In this document: positions 5,932-13,093 of the stretch, piece by piece
How the letters are laid out: each line of letters starts with the position of its first letter
Numbering within the stretch: the first letter of the stretch is position 1
Source: Mariprofundus sp.
GTDB lineage: Bacteria > Pseudomonadota > Zetaproteobacteria > Mariprofundales > Mariprofundaceae
Assembly (NCBI GenBank): GCA_015485035.1
Contig: WFUI01000191.1
Location: 1-13,093, forward strand
Reading direction: 5' to 3'
Length of the DNA: 13,093 nt
Made by a program: the position numbers and the translations under genes
Notes under the pieces: model-generated
Seen by the model: only the letters and a program-made list of their open reading frames with translations
Told to the model about the DNA's origin: nothing
Databases searched by the model: none

Positions 5932-5938
5932 TTTTTAC
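5906..5938 (+). terminator. Possible terminator or attenuator overlapping the end of terL
   Basis: AAACCCGC (5906-5913) pairs with GCGGGTTT (5919-5926) over a 5-nt loop and is followed by TTTATAGTTTTT. The hairpin lies in the last terL codons, and the T-rich tail spans the stop. An interrupted T-tract suggests partial termination, which could lower transcription of the head genes or separate them from terminase. Confidence 0.45.
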
Positions 5939-5962
5939 CGGTGAAAAAAGAGGAGCAGTGAA

Positions 5963-6262
5963 ATGAAAGTGCAAGTGTTAGGGGAAGATAAAGCCGCAGT
6001 CGCGGCGGGATCGTCTGTGGATATGAGTACCACGCCATTCATGGATCGCCATTCTGCGGTCGGTTGTATTGATGTGTCGCCTGATTTTAATGGCACATAC
6101 GCAATCCAGACCAGTGATGATGGTACGACCTGGGCAAATGTGTTGTCGGTAACCGGCGCCAATCAGGTGAACAAGAAAGTCAGTGTGCAACTGAAGCGTT
6201 ATGTGCGTGACAACATGACGGCATTTACGGCTGGCAAGGCCAGCTCGTATCTGTTGGGTTAA
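5963..6262 (+). CDS. Small head-module protein of unknown function
   Basis: This encodes 99 residues, with AGGAG at 5951-5955 placed 7 nt before ATG. The product is rich in Thr, Ser, Val and Asp and appears beta-rich (GCIDVSPDFNGTYAIQTSDD and KKVSVQLKRYVRDNMTAF). Strand-rich small proteins in phage head modules are often decoration or accessory structural proteins, but no family is recognised. It sits between terminase and portal, about 30 bp after terL and 20 bp before the portal gene. Confidence 0.65.
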   Translation: MKVQVLGEDKAAVAAGSSVDMSTTPFMDRHSAVGCIDVSPDFNGTYAIQTSDDGTTWANVLSVTGANQVNKKVSVQLKRYVRDNMTAFTAGKASSYLLG

Positions 6263-6281
6263 CAGGTCGCTACGCAATAAC

Positions 6282-8240
6282 ATGTCTGAGTCCACCGCTG
6301 AACAGCAAGCCATGAGTCCTGAAGAGGAAGAGGCGCGCAAGCAGGAACGTGCGCTTGTTCAGCGGTGGCAGGAGACCATTAGCAGCGCTAAGAAAAGTGA
6401 GCTGTTTAATGAATATCACAAGCAAATCAAGGAACACCGTAAGCGGGTTCGCGGTATTAAAAACGGCGAGGGCACAGAACTTGTTCGAACGAATCTGATT
6501 TATTCAGAGCTGTCATCGATGTTGCCAAACATCTATGCGAGAAGCCCTGAAATTGCGGTTACGCCCTCCGAGTCGGTTAGCCCTCAAAGCTATGAGCTCA
6601 TCAAGCAGTTGACCCGCACGGCTGAGATAGTCGTCAACCGGTTGCTGGCGGATGGGGGGTTAAAGAAAGTCGGCAAGGTTTCGGTGCGTTCCGCCCAGAC
6701 CTGTAAAATCGGTTGGGTAAAAGTGTCCTACCAGAAGGATTATAAAACCGATCCGATTATCAAAAATAGAATTAACGATACGCAGGACAACATTCTGCAT
6801 ATCGAACACCTGTTGAAAAAAGTCGAAAACGACGATGAGCGCGAGGAAATGGAATCCCGCAAGGCTGAACTGGAGCAGGCTGTGAAGGCGTTGGAGCAGC
6901 AGGTTGAAGTGGTGCATGCCGAAGGCGCGGTGCTTGACCGGCTTTTGAGCGAGGATGTGCTCTGGGATGAGGAAGTCAGGGAGTTTGAGTTTATCGCCGA
7001 ACACGCTGGCTGGATAGCGCATCGTATCTGGTTCAATGCTGAAAAGTATGAATCGACCTTTGGCAAGAAGCCGGGGAGCAAGGCGACGACATACAATGCC
7101 AGCAAAACAGAAGCCAGCACTACGGATAAAGAAAACCAGAATTACGCAGTTTGGGAAATCTGGGACAAGACCACCACCACGATTTTTACAATGTGCGAGG
7201 GGGATGAAGACTGGGCGAGAGCGCCTTATCAGCTAAACAAACTCGGGGAGCGGTGGTATTCGCTGTTCCCGTTGGCGCTGCACCCGACCGATGGTCACCC
7301 GCTGCCACTATCATCCGTTGAGCTGCTGAAAAAACTACAGGATGAGTACGAAGAAACGCGCAGCAAATATGCTGACCACCGGGAGAAGAACAAACCCCAC
7401 TATGTGGTGGATTCGGATACCGATGAAGGTACGATCCGACGTAAGCAACATGCAGAGCTGGGCGAGATTGTTATCGTCGATGCGAATGGCCGGCCGCTTA
7501 ATCAGGTGTTCCAGCGGGCAGAGCAGTTGCCCATCGATCCGGCGCAATATGACACCAGCCTGATTCGTTCTGATCTGGAACAGATGGGCGGCATGGGTGA
7601 TGCGTCAAAAGGCGCGGTATCCAAAGCCAAGACGCTGGGTGAGGCGCAGATATTACAGCAGGGACTGGCCGGGCGTACCTCTGAAATGCAGGATGCGATT
7701 GAAGACTGGATTAAAGACATCGCGGTGTATGTGTTTGAAATCGCCTTGCAGGAATTAAACCTGCAACAGGTCCAGCGTATCGCTGGCGCCGATGCCGTCT
7801 GGCCGAACATGGCGAAAGAGCAAATTTATGACATGGTAAACATCGAGGTGCGTGCAGGCACCTCGGGCAAACCCAACAAGGCGCAGGAACAAAAGAACTG
7901 GCTGGAGTTCATGCCGCAGTTGCGTGAGTTGGTGACAAACGTGACCGAGCTGCGCGCCAAGGGTGATAACGAGGCCGCCGATGCGCTGGTGAAAGTGGCG
8001 CGGGAAACCATTCGCCGCTTCGATGAACGCTTTGATGTCGAAGAGTTCCTGCCGCAACCCAAAGAAAATGCCGGTGGCGACCAGGTGGCGGCCATGCAAC
8101 AGCAGATGCAGGAAATGCAAAAGCGTATGGAAATGCTGGATGCACAGATTCGTAAGACCAATGCGGAAGCAATGGACACGGAAGTCGATACAGCATTGAA
8201 GGCGGGGGGCGCTTTGCCCGCTGCGCAAATATTGCAATAA
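6282..8240 (+). CDS. Portal protein
   Basis: At 652 residues it fits podovirus-type portals, which are larger than siphovirus ones. After an acidic start it has TNLIYSELSSMLPNIYARSPE (about 70-90), a typical portal N-terminal element, then a coiled-coil insertion of about residues 165-222 (ILHIEHLLKKVENDDEREEM onward). The WDEEVREFEFIAEHAGWIAHR stretch and the later YDTSLIRSDLEQMGGMGDASKG and AKTLGEAQILQQGLAGR are reminiscent of the stem and wing regions of related portals. A Gln/Met-rich coiled coil lies near 600-635. The portal forms the dodecameric ring at one vertex, nucleates prohead assembly and docks terminase. The start has no good Shine-Dalgarno site, so the exact ATG is uncertain; ATG 6312 is an alternative. 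Assignment rests on pattern, size and position between terminase and scaffold. Confidence 0.8.
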   Translation: MSESTAEQQAMSPEEEEARKQERALVQRWQETISSAKKSELFNEYHKQIKEHRKRVRGIKNGEGTELVRTNLIYSELSSMLPNIYARSPEIAVTPSESVSPQSYELIKQLTRTAEIVVNRLLADGGLKKVGKVSVRSAQTCKIGWVKVSYQKDYKTDPIIKNRINDTQDNILHIEHLLKKVENDDEREEMESRKAELEQAVKALEQQVEVVHAEGAVLDRLLSEDVLWDEEVREFEFIAEHAGWIAHRIWFNAEKYESTFGKKPGSKATTYNASKTEASTTDKENQNYAVWEIWDKTTTTIFTMCEGDEDWARAPYQLNKLGERWYSLFPLALHPTDGHPLPLSSVELLKKLQDEYEETRSKYADHREKNKPHYVVDSDTDEGTIRRKQHAELGEIVIVDANGRPLNQVFQRAEQLPIDPAQYDTSLIRSDLEQMGGMGDASKGAVSKAKTLGEAQILQQGLAGRTSEMQDAIEDWIKDIAVYVFEIALQELNLQQVQRIAGADAVWPNMAKEQIYDMVNIEVRAGTSGKPNKAQEQKNWLEFMPQLRELVTNVTELRAKGDNEAADALVKVARETIRRFDERFDVEEFLPQPKENAGGDQVAAMQQQMQEMQKRMEMLDAQIRKTNAEAMDTEVDTALKAGGALPAAQILQ

Positions 8241-8264
8241 CCCAACCCCAACAGGAGCAACCCC

Positions 8265-9347
8265 ATGGATCCTAACAGTGAAGAAAATGAAGACCTCAAA
8301 AAAGATGAAGCCGGCGCTGGTGAAAGTGTGGACGCAGGCTCAGATGCCGGTGGCGATGATGGCGGCGCTGAGAGTGATGCCGGGAATGCCGAGCCTGAAA
8401 GCTCGCTAGACGCCATGGTGCAGGCGCTGGAAGGCGATGACGATAACGCCGACGATGATAAATCAGAGGAGACCAAAGCCGATGATGAACAAAAAGAAAA
8501 AACGGACGGGCAAGAAAAAGAAAAAACGGACGACAAGCCTTCGGACGAAGAGCTAACCGCGCCCCTGCCCGAAGATGCCAAGGCTGAGACCCGGGAACGC
8601 TTCGATAAACTGGCGGCATCCTACAAGGATGTAAAGCAGGAATATGAAACGGTTACTCAGGAAAACATGCAGCTCAAGCAGGATGTAACCGATTTTCAGG
8701 GACTGATTGAATATTCGGGGGCAACGCCGGAAGAGTTTAATGCGCTGGTTGATTATTCGCACATGGTGAAAAACGGCGACCTCGAAGGGGCGCTGAAACT
8801 GCTGGATGAGCAGCGTAGCAATATTGCCATGATGCTCGGTAAGCCTGTAGCCGGTATCGATCTGCTTTCAGACTACCCTGATCTGAAAGAAAAGGTTGAA
8901 AAATACGGCATGGATGAGGAAACGGCCGCCGAACTGGCCGCCGCGCGCAACCAGAGAAAAGCAGCAGAAAGAGCTGCAGCCGAAAGAAATGCGCAGCAGC
9001 AGTCAGAACAGCAGACCACCGCACAGCAACAGGCCGCCTATGATGCCGGGATAAAAGCTGTTAGTGATTTGGAAGCGCATTGGCGAGCCAATGACATTGA
9101 TTATGATGCCAAGCAAGACAAGCTGATAGCCAAATCGCAGGAAATCGTCAGAACCTATGCGCCCGAACTATGGGGGCAGGCCATGCAGCTTTACTACGAA
9201 AGCCTGAGCAATGTGTCTCAGGCTCAGGATACAAAACGTAACAGCCAAAATAATAACCATCGTCCGCTTCGCCCTGGTGGCGGGGCAGGCGGTGACCATG
9301 CTCCAAAGTCTTCTCTGGAGGCAATCGAGCAAGCTCTGGGCGCGTAG
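8265..9347 (+). CDS. Prohead scaffolding protein
   Basis: A 360-residue, strongly acidic protein with AGGAG at 8252-8256, 8 nt before ATG. Residues 1-105 are a low-complexity Asp/Glu/Gly/Lys region, about 107-150 predict a coiled coil (ERFDKLAASYKDVKQEYETV and beyond), and about 215-262 are an Ala/Gln/Glu-rich helix. The C-terminus is basic and flexible, then ends in a short helix. Acidic head, coiled-coil centre and small basic or helical C-terminus are typical of scaffolds, which guide capsid assembly through C-terminal contacts and then leave. Position between portal and capsid agrees. A short helical motif near residues 46-57 (SSLDAMVQALEG) recurs at the extreme C-terminus (SSLEAIEQALG). 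No protease is visible next to it. Confidence 0.82.
   Translation: MDPNSEENEDLKKDEAGAGESVDAGSDAGGDDGGAESDAGNAEPESSLDAMVQALEGDDDNADDDKSEETKADDEQKEKTDGQEKEKTDDKPSDEELTAPLPEDAKAETRERFDKLAASYKDVKQEYETVTQENMQLKQDVTDFQGLIEYSGATPEEFNALVDYSHMVKNGDLEGALKLLDEQRSNIAMMLGKPVAGIDLLSDYPDLKEKVEKYGMDEETAAELAAARNQRKAAERAAAERNAQQQSEQQTTAQQQAAYDAGIKAVSDLEAHWRANDIDYDAKQDKLIAKSQEIVRTYAPELWGQAMQLYYESLSNVSQAQDTKRNSQNNNHRPLRPGGGAGGDHAPKSSLEAIEQALGA
8491..8532 (+). repeat. 18-bp perfect direct repeat inside the scaffold gene
   Basis: AAAAAGAAAAAACGGACG occurs at 8491-8508 and 8515-8532, a 24-bp period. It is in frame (eight codons) and encodes KEKTD twice, so gain or loss of a unit would preserve the reading frame. 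It lies in the disordered acidic region, where length change should be tolerated. Confidence 0.85.
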
Positions 9348-9353
9348 CGCCCA
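9337..9353 (+). promoter_or_regulatory. Hairpin spanning the scaffold stop codon
   Basis: TGGGCGC (9337-9343) and GCGCCCA (9347-9353) form a perfect 7-bp stem with a 3-nt loop that includes part of the TAG stop. No T-run follows, so it is not a classical terminator. It may protect the mRNA end or separate scaffold from capsid expression. The remaining 120 bp before the capsid gene shows no ORF. Confidence 0.4.
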
Positions 9354-9473
9354 ATATGTAACACAGCACGCTAGCAGCATGCCGGTTCGCGCCCGGTAGG
9401 ACAGATCGAGGCTTCGTCTCCCTCAAGTGCTGAGAAAACCTTGTGTTTAACTCAAAACTTGAAGGAGGCCATC

Positions 9474-10541
9474 ATGCCTTTTACAACCGCAGAAATTCAG
9501 GAAGCGGGTAAAAGTTCTCAGGATTATTACCTGAAGAACAAACGTGTTGATCAGGTCAACACGGAACGCCCGTTACTGAAAAAACTCAAAGCAAAACAGA
9601 AAAACGCACCCGGCAACAAGGAAAACGTTGTTGTTCAGCTGCGCAAAGCCAACTCTTCCAACTTCCAGTGGTATATCGGCTCCAAGGTTGTGACCTACAA
9701 CAAGCGCCGCAATATCGAGCAGGCGAAGTTCCCCTGGCGTTCCGCCCATGACGGGTTTGCGCTGGATGAAGATCGCCTGATTCAAAACGGTATTCAGATC
9801 GACGAAAACGGCAAGGGTAAAAACTTCACCAAGGCAGAATGTGTCCAGCTGGATAACCTGCTGAATGAAGAAGTTGAAGCGCTGGATCTGGGTTTTGAAG
9901 AAAAGTTCGATCAGGCGCTTCACCTTGATGGCACGCAGGATGCCGATGCGCTGGTGGGGCTGGATTCGCTTATCTCGTTGACGCCCGCAACGGGTACAGT
10001 CGGCGGCATCGATGCCTCAACCAATGTGTTCTGGCGTAATCACGCTGCCACCGGGCTGACTGTGACTACCACTACGGGCACCATCGTTGACAAGATGGAG
10101 GCCGCATGGCGCGCCTGCATTCGCAACGGCGGAATGCCCGGTTTCATTCTGGCCGGCACCGACTTTATTGACGGTTATCGCAAGTTCATGCTGAACACCT
10201 ATGGTCAGGTTAACTACGGCGCCAAGGAAGCCAAGGCGGTGGATGGCGGTTCCGGCATGAAAGGCACCGACAGCAACCTTGCGTTCCAGGGCGTGCCGAT
10301 TATCTGGGATCCCGTTTTTCAGGAACTGGATACGCTGTATTCCCCGGCAACACCATGGGAAAAACGCTGCTACTTCATTAACTGCAACCACATGACCCTG
10401 CGTCCGCTGGAAGGACACGACATGAAGTCGCGCAACCCGCCACGTCCGTATGACAAGTACGAGTGGTACTGGGGGCTGACATGGAAAGGTGCGCTAACCA
10501 CCAGTCGCCGTAACGCGCATGCGGTATTGGCTATCGCCTGA
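9474..10541 (+). CDS. Major capsid protein
   Basis: A 355-residue protein. ATG 9474 is preferred because AGGAGG at 9463-9468 lies 5 nt upstream; the in-frame ATG at 9441 has no such site. The N-terminus (SSQDYYLKNKRVDQVNTERP, then LLKKLKAKQKNAPGNKENVV) and the stretch KFPWRSAHDGFALDEDRLIQ are patterns I associate with major capsid proteins of podovirus-like phages. The central FDQALHLDGTQDADALVGLD and the late GVPIIWDPVFQELD followed by RCYFINCNHMTLRPLEG also fit an HK97-fold capsid protein. It forms the icosahedral shell. Position directly after scaffold and the strongest ribosome-binding site in the head module fit a highly expressed structural gene. No obvious prodomain is seen, in line with a separate scaffold. 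Confidence 0.88.
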   Translation: MPFTTAEIQEAGKSSQDYYLKNKRVDQVNTERPLLKKLKAKQKNAPGNKENVVVQLRKANSSNFQWYIGSKVVTYNKRRNIEQAKFPWRSAHDGFALDEDRLIQNGIQIDENGKGKNFTKAECVQLDNLLNEEVEALDLGFEEKFDQALHLDGTQDADALVGLDSLISLTPATGTVGGIDASTNVFWRNHAATGLTVTTTTGTIVDKMEAAWRACIRNGGMPGFILAGTDFIDGYRKFMLNTYGQVNYGAKEAKAVDGGSGMKGTDSNLAFQGVPIIWDPVFQELDTLYSPATPWEKRCYFINCNHMTLRPLEGHDMKSRNPPRPYDKYEWYWGLTWKGALTTSRRNAHAVLAIA

Positions 10542-10553
10542 TCCTGTTGGGGT

Positions 10554-10588
10554 CGCCCTTGTCTTGTGGCTCCCGTGGGGCAAGGGCG
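10554..10588 (+). terminator. Stable hairpin after the capsid gene, weak terminator or mRNA stabiliser
   Basis: CGCCCTTG (10554-10561) pairs with CAAGGGCG (10581-10588), extendable by a T-G and a C-G pair to 10 bp, with a 15-nt loop. No T-run follows. A second small stem, GGGG-cacca-TCCCC, follows at about 10599-10612. Such structures after a capsid gene often adjust transcript stability or downstream expression; the role here is inferred. Confidence 0.4.
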
Positions 10589-10634
10589 GTACTTAACGGG
10601 GCACCATCCCCAATACTTTAGGAGACAAAAACTC

Positions 10635-11306
10635 ATGGCAATACGAATGATGAAAGCAAAACGTGTCCACGTTGTTGTGGAACGCAGTTTGACAGAAAAA
10701 GTGCCGGTCACGGTATTTGAGCATGAAATCCCGTGTATCGAAGCCCACCACGGCGAAGGATCGGTGACCATTCCTGATAATGTGCCAAAGGACATTCTCG
10801 ACTATCAGGCTATCGGAAAGGTGGTGGAAGTCAATCCTGCAGAAGAATGGAACCGGCTAATCGCCGCCTATGGCCGCCATCCGGAGGCCAATATATCGAC
10901 CTGTGAATATGTGTTCCAGCAAAACCGCATGAACATGTTCAATTTCAATCTCAAGGAATACCTCAGCATGCAAAACGGTGAGGCGCTGGATGATGAGTTT
11001 GAGCTGACAGAAGACGAACCCAGTAATCCAGATGCCACCGGCGATACAGGCGATATAGGCGATACCGGTGAGGGTGATCAGGGAACGACCGGTGGCGATG
11101 AGATCATTAATGCGCTGCGCGCCAAACTGGATCTGATGGGCGAGAAATACCATCACAAGGCCGGTGTTGAAAAACTGTCTGAGCAGTTAGCCAGTGAAAT
11201 CAAGATCCGCCTTGAGCTGGCGGAAATCGATTTCGAAGAAGATGAGCCGCTGGAATCCCTCTGGAACAAACTGCCAGACGAAGCCAGGCAGGCGAGCGCT
11301 GACTAA
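10635..11306 (+). CDS. Head-module protein with HeH-like C-terminal motif
   Basis: This encodes 223 residues. AGGAGA at 10620-10625, 9 nt upstream, identifies ATG 10635 over the in-frame upstream ATG 10566, which lies inside the hairpin region. The N-terminus (KRVHVVVERSLTEKVPVTVF and EHEIPCIEAHHGEGSV) looks like a compact beta-rich domain. Residues 129-155 are an acidic Gly/Asp/Thr linker with GDTGDIGDTGEGD repeats. Residues 158-186 (LRAKLDLMGEKYHHKAGVEK, LSEQL) resemble the small helix-extension-helix (HeH/LEM-like) fold found in phage proteins, which is thought to bind nucleic acid. Function in the head is unknown; a capsid-accessory or head-completion role is suggested by its place right after the capsid gene. 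Its TAA overlaps the next ATG by one base (TAATG). Confidence 0.68.
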   Translation: MAIRMMKAKRVHVVVERSLTEKVPVTVFEHEIPCIEAHHGEGSVTIPDNVPKDILDYQAIGKVVEVNPAEEWNRLIAAYGRHPEANISTCEYVFQQNRMNMFNFNLKEYLSMQNGEALDDEFELTEDEPSNPDATGDTGDIGDTGEGDQGTTGGDEIINALRAKLDLMGEKYHHKAGVEKLSEQLASEIKIRLELAEIDFEEDEPLESLWNKLPDEARQASAD

Positions 11307-11968
11307 TGGCATTGCCCGTTAAACCAACACTCGGTGACTTGCGCACCGAAATCATGTCGCGCCTTGGGTACGGTTCCCAGGGCGCGGCAGCGGGCGCTAT
11401 GATTACTATCGTTAATTCCTTCCTCAAACGCGGGCAGGAATATCTGTACTGGAAGTACGATTTCAACGAATTGCGCAAAACCTATGACTGGACGCTAAAC
11501 GCTGGTCAGACCCTGTACGACTGGCCGGACGACATGGAGCCACGGCAGTTAATTGAATTGCGTGTGCTGGTCAGCGGAACATGGCAGCCCATGGCTGAGG
11601 GTATTGAGTATGAGCATGACACGGTGGCGGACAGTCGCAGTTACCCATGCCGCTACGACCGCCGCGCGCAACTGGAAATATTCCCCGAACCGGATATCAG
11701 CTATACCCTGCGCGGTGAATATTACCAACGATTAAACCGATTCACGCAGGATCGTGATCGCTGCACCATCGACGACACCATCCTCTTTAACTATGCCCTG
11801 GCCAAAGCCAAGCGGCATTACCGGCATGATGACGCAAAAGACTACTTCGATGAAGTCGCCGACCTGCTGAAAAAACTCAAAGGCGCCGCACACGGCAATA
11901 AACGTTACATCATCGGTGAGAAAGATTCTGCACCGATGCCGAAACCACAAGTTATTGATTATCAGTAA
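11306..11968 (+). CDS. Head-to-tail connector / adaptor-like protein
   Basis: This encodes 220 residues and starts within the TAATG junction, so it is probably coupled to the previous gene. The N-terminal part (LGDLRTEIMSRLGYGSQGAA, then MITIVNSFLKRGQEYLYWKY) is helical and resembles podovirus connector or adaptor proteins of the P22 gp4 / gp6-like type. These bind below the portal ring. The middle is beta-rich (TLYDWPDDMEPRQLIELRVL, YRRAQLEIFPEP-like segment near 11655-11695), and the C-terminus is helical (FNYALAKAKRHYRHDDAKDY). Order portal, scaffold, capsid, accessory, adaptor is common in such phages. The family assignment is by pattern and position. Confidence 0.6.
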   Translation: MALPVKPTLGDLRTEIMSRLGYGSQGAAAGAMITIVNSFLKRGQEYLYWKYDFNELRKTYDWTLNAGQTLYDWPDDMEPRQLIELRVLVSGTWQPMAEGIEYEHDTVADSRSYPCRYDRRAQLEIFPEPDISYTLRGEYYQRLNRFTQDRDRCTIDDTILFNYALAKAKRHYRHDDAKDYFDEVADLLKKLKGAAHGNKRYIIGEKDSAPMPKPQVIDYQ

Positions 11969-11979
11969 GGGGAAGGGTT

Positions 11980-12444
11980 ATGGATGTTATTGTACGAAAA
12001 GATGAGAAAGGGCTGGCTGCGCCCGTTGCAGATGTAGGCATCCCTACAGCACGCAATAATCAATCTGTTGCTCCCGGTGTAGCTATTAATTCACACCCCG
12101 GTGATGACTCACAGGCGTTCATTTGGCCCGAAGCCGATAATGTACGTGCATATCGAATACGAGTGACGGGGGGTGCAGTCGGAGATTATATAAAGGTTTG
12201 CGAAGATGCAGTAAATGGTGTTCAGGCGGCGGCATGGCTTGGCGTTGCCGTTGGAACATCTCCCACTAATCTTGATTATGAAAAATATTTAACAGCGGAT
12301 AATGCAATAGCATCTCAAAGAGATGCTGGATGGAGTGAATGGAATTATCTTTCTTCAGACCCAGATGATTTACCCCTAACAAGATTGGATTATGAAGCGT
12401 CTTCTGCTGCTGCTGATTTTTTAATTGAAGTGGAGACAGCATAA
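11980..12444 (+). CDS. Hypothetical structural protein, 154 residues
   Basis: A GGGGAAGGG purine tract (11969-11977) lies just before ATG 11980. The protein starts MDVIVRKDEKGLAAPVADVG, then has PGVAINSHPGDDSQAFIWPE and NVRAYRIRVTGGAVGDYIKV, which suggests beta strands, and ends in an acidic stretch. No family is recognised. Codon use is AT-richer than in the connector gene just upstream, and this continues into the next gene, so the pair looks like one module. A tail-associated or fibre-assembly role is a guess from position. Its stop overlaps the next start as TAATG. Confidence 0.6.
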   Translation: MDVIVRKDEKGLAAPVADVGIPTARNNQSVAPGVAINSHPGDDSQAFIWPEADNVRAYRIRVTGGAVGDYIKVCEDAVNGVQAAAWLGVAVGTSPTNLDYEKYLTADNAIASQRDAGWSEWNYLSSDPDDLPLTRLDYEASSAAADFLIEVETA

Positions 12445-13093
12445 TGACTATTTTAACTTCTAGGGCAAAGACGGCGCGAAAAGATTTTCTTGGCGGTAAT
12501 TCCAAGATATTCATTCCTTTTAATGATGGCTCAGGTGATACGATTAAAGAATTGGTTAGTGGTGTAAATTTGACGACTGAAGGCTCAACGCACTCAGTTG
12601 CGCATGCGATTACAACAAGCATTACTAACCTTGTAGAGGATGAAAAATTAAAATCACTGAAAGGGTCTGACAATATAATTTTCGGGTTTGTTGTAACCCC
12701 GAATACTTCACAAGGTTTTGCATTAATTGAGTTTGGTTCTTCTGGATCAGGTTTTTCTGTTAAGTGCGATGGGACAGGTGTTTCTGTAAATAGTGATAAA
12801 GGAAGCGGTGTCGCTGCATCGGTTTCTGGCGTCACATTAGGACAATCCACGATTGTAGTAGGAACATACAACGGAGCTTCTGGAGAATTGCGCTCGTATG
12901 TTGGTGCCAATGGGGGCTCTGTCATATTTGACTCTACATCTGATGCTTCTATACATATCCCTGAAGAATCATTTAAAAAACAAATAAAGATAGATTTTTC
13001 GTCCTCTTTTAAGCAAGACCACTATCTGTATTTTTGTGAAACGCCCGATGTATTGCCTTCTGAAGCTGACTTGTTAGCCGCACTTGATTGGAC
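12444..13093 (+). CDS. N-terminal part of a tail/surface protein with a LamG-like look (3' end outside window)
   Basis: The frame is open from ATG 12444 to the window edge (216 full codons). GGAG at 12432-12435 lies 8 nt before ATG. The sequence is Ser/Gly/Val-rich with alternating strands (DNIIFGFVVTPNTSQGFALI, then EFGSSGSGFSVKCDGTGVSV and QSTIVVGTYNGASGELRSYV), consistent with a concanavalin/LamG-like beta-sandwich. It ends near the edge with CETPDVLPSEADLLAALDW, an end motif seen in such domains. This suggests a tail or receptor-binding protein. The family call is by eye, and more sequence downstream would settle it. Base composition is clearly AT-richer than the head genes. Confidence 0.6.
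   Translation, partial: MTILTSRAKTARKDFLGGNSKIFIPFNDGSGDTIKELVSGVNLTTEGSTHSVAHAITTSITNLVEDEKLKSLKGSDNIIFGFVVTPNTSQGFALIEFGSSGSGFSVKCDGTGVSVNSDKGSGVAASVSGVTLGQSTIVVGTYNGASGELRSYVGANGGSVIFDSTSDASIHIPEESFKKQIKIDFSSSFKQDHYLYFCETPDVLPSEADLLAALDW

Noticed and set aside
8497..8503. A-AAA-AAC slippery site for -1 frameshifting in the scaffold gene
   Set aside because: The heptamer is not in the required register with the reading frame, and no downstream structure or useful alternative frame is evident.
7826..8581. 251-codon open frame on the minus strand
   Set aside because: The product is mostly Ser/Ala low complexity, which is what the reverse complement of the acidic scaffold region and portal end gives. 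No ribosome-binding site or neighbours on that strand.
12266..12925. 219-codon open frame on the minus strand
   Set aside because: It lies opposite two coupled + strand genes with Shine-Dalgarno sites and TAATG junctions. The + strand product has a coherent beta-rich pattern.

Overview
This window looks like part of a tailed-phage genome or prophage of a Gram-negative, probably proteobacterial, host. Every supported gene is on the + strand, tightly packed and often overlapping, and most have good Shine-Dalgarno sites. The order resembles a lambdoid replication and late-control region followed by a podovirus-like head module. No integrase, repressor, endolysin or tRNA is visible, so temperate or lytic lifestyle cannot be decided. 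The host assignment is an inference from family resemblance only.

Left part (1-2576), replication and control. The window opens inside an O/DnaT-like replication gene. Its linker is encoded by a 24-bp tandem repeat whose units carry internal dyad symmetry, which recalls the iterons that lie inside lambda O. A lambda-P-like gene overlaps it by 131 bp in another frame. Four small genes without a clear function follow: a zinc-ribbon protein, an 83-residue protein, a single-pass membrane peptide and a second Cys-rich protein. A 157-residue protein comes last and may be a Q-type late antiterminator.

Control gap (2577-2729). This 153-bp gap holds a good sigma70-type promoter, then two successive intrinsic terminators, then the holin gene. 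That is the layout of lambda pR'-tR' and suggests late expression through antitermination.

Right part (2730-13093), lysis and head morphogenesis: holin-like protein, small terminase, large terminase, a small unknown protein, portal, scaffold, major capsid protein, an HeH-like head-module protein, a head-tail connector-like protein, and two AT-richer genes that look like the start of a tail or host-recognition module. The last gene runs off the window.

The standout feature is a 333-residue intein in the large terminase. It sits exactly between the Walker A lysine and threonine. Its first residue is Arg, not Cys, Ser or Ala, yet it has Trp at block B:12, Cys at block F:4 and Thr at +1. This is the WCT signature of class 3 inteins. 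Its first LAGLIDADG motif has Asn where the metal-binding Asp is expected, so the homing endonuclease may be decaying. DNA packaging would depend on this unusual splicing reaction.
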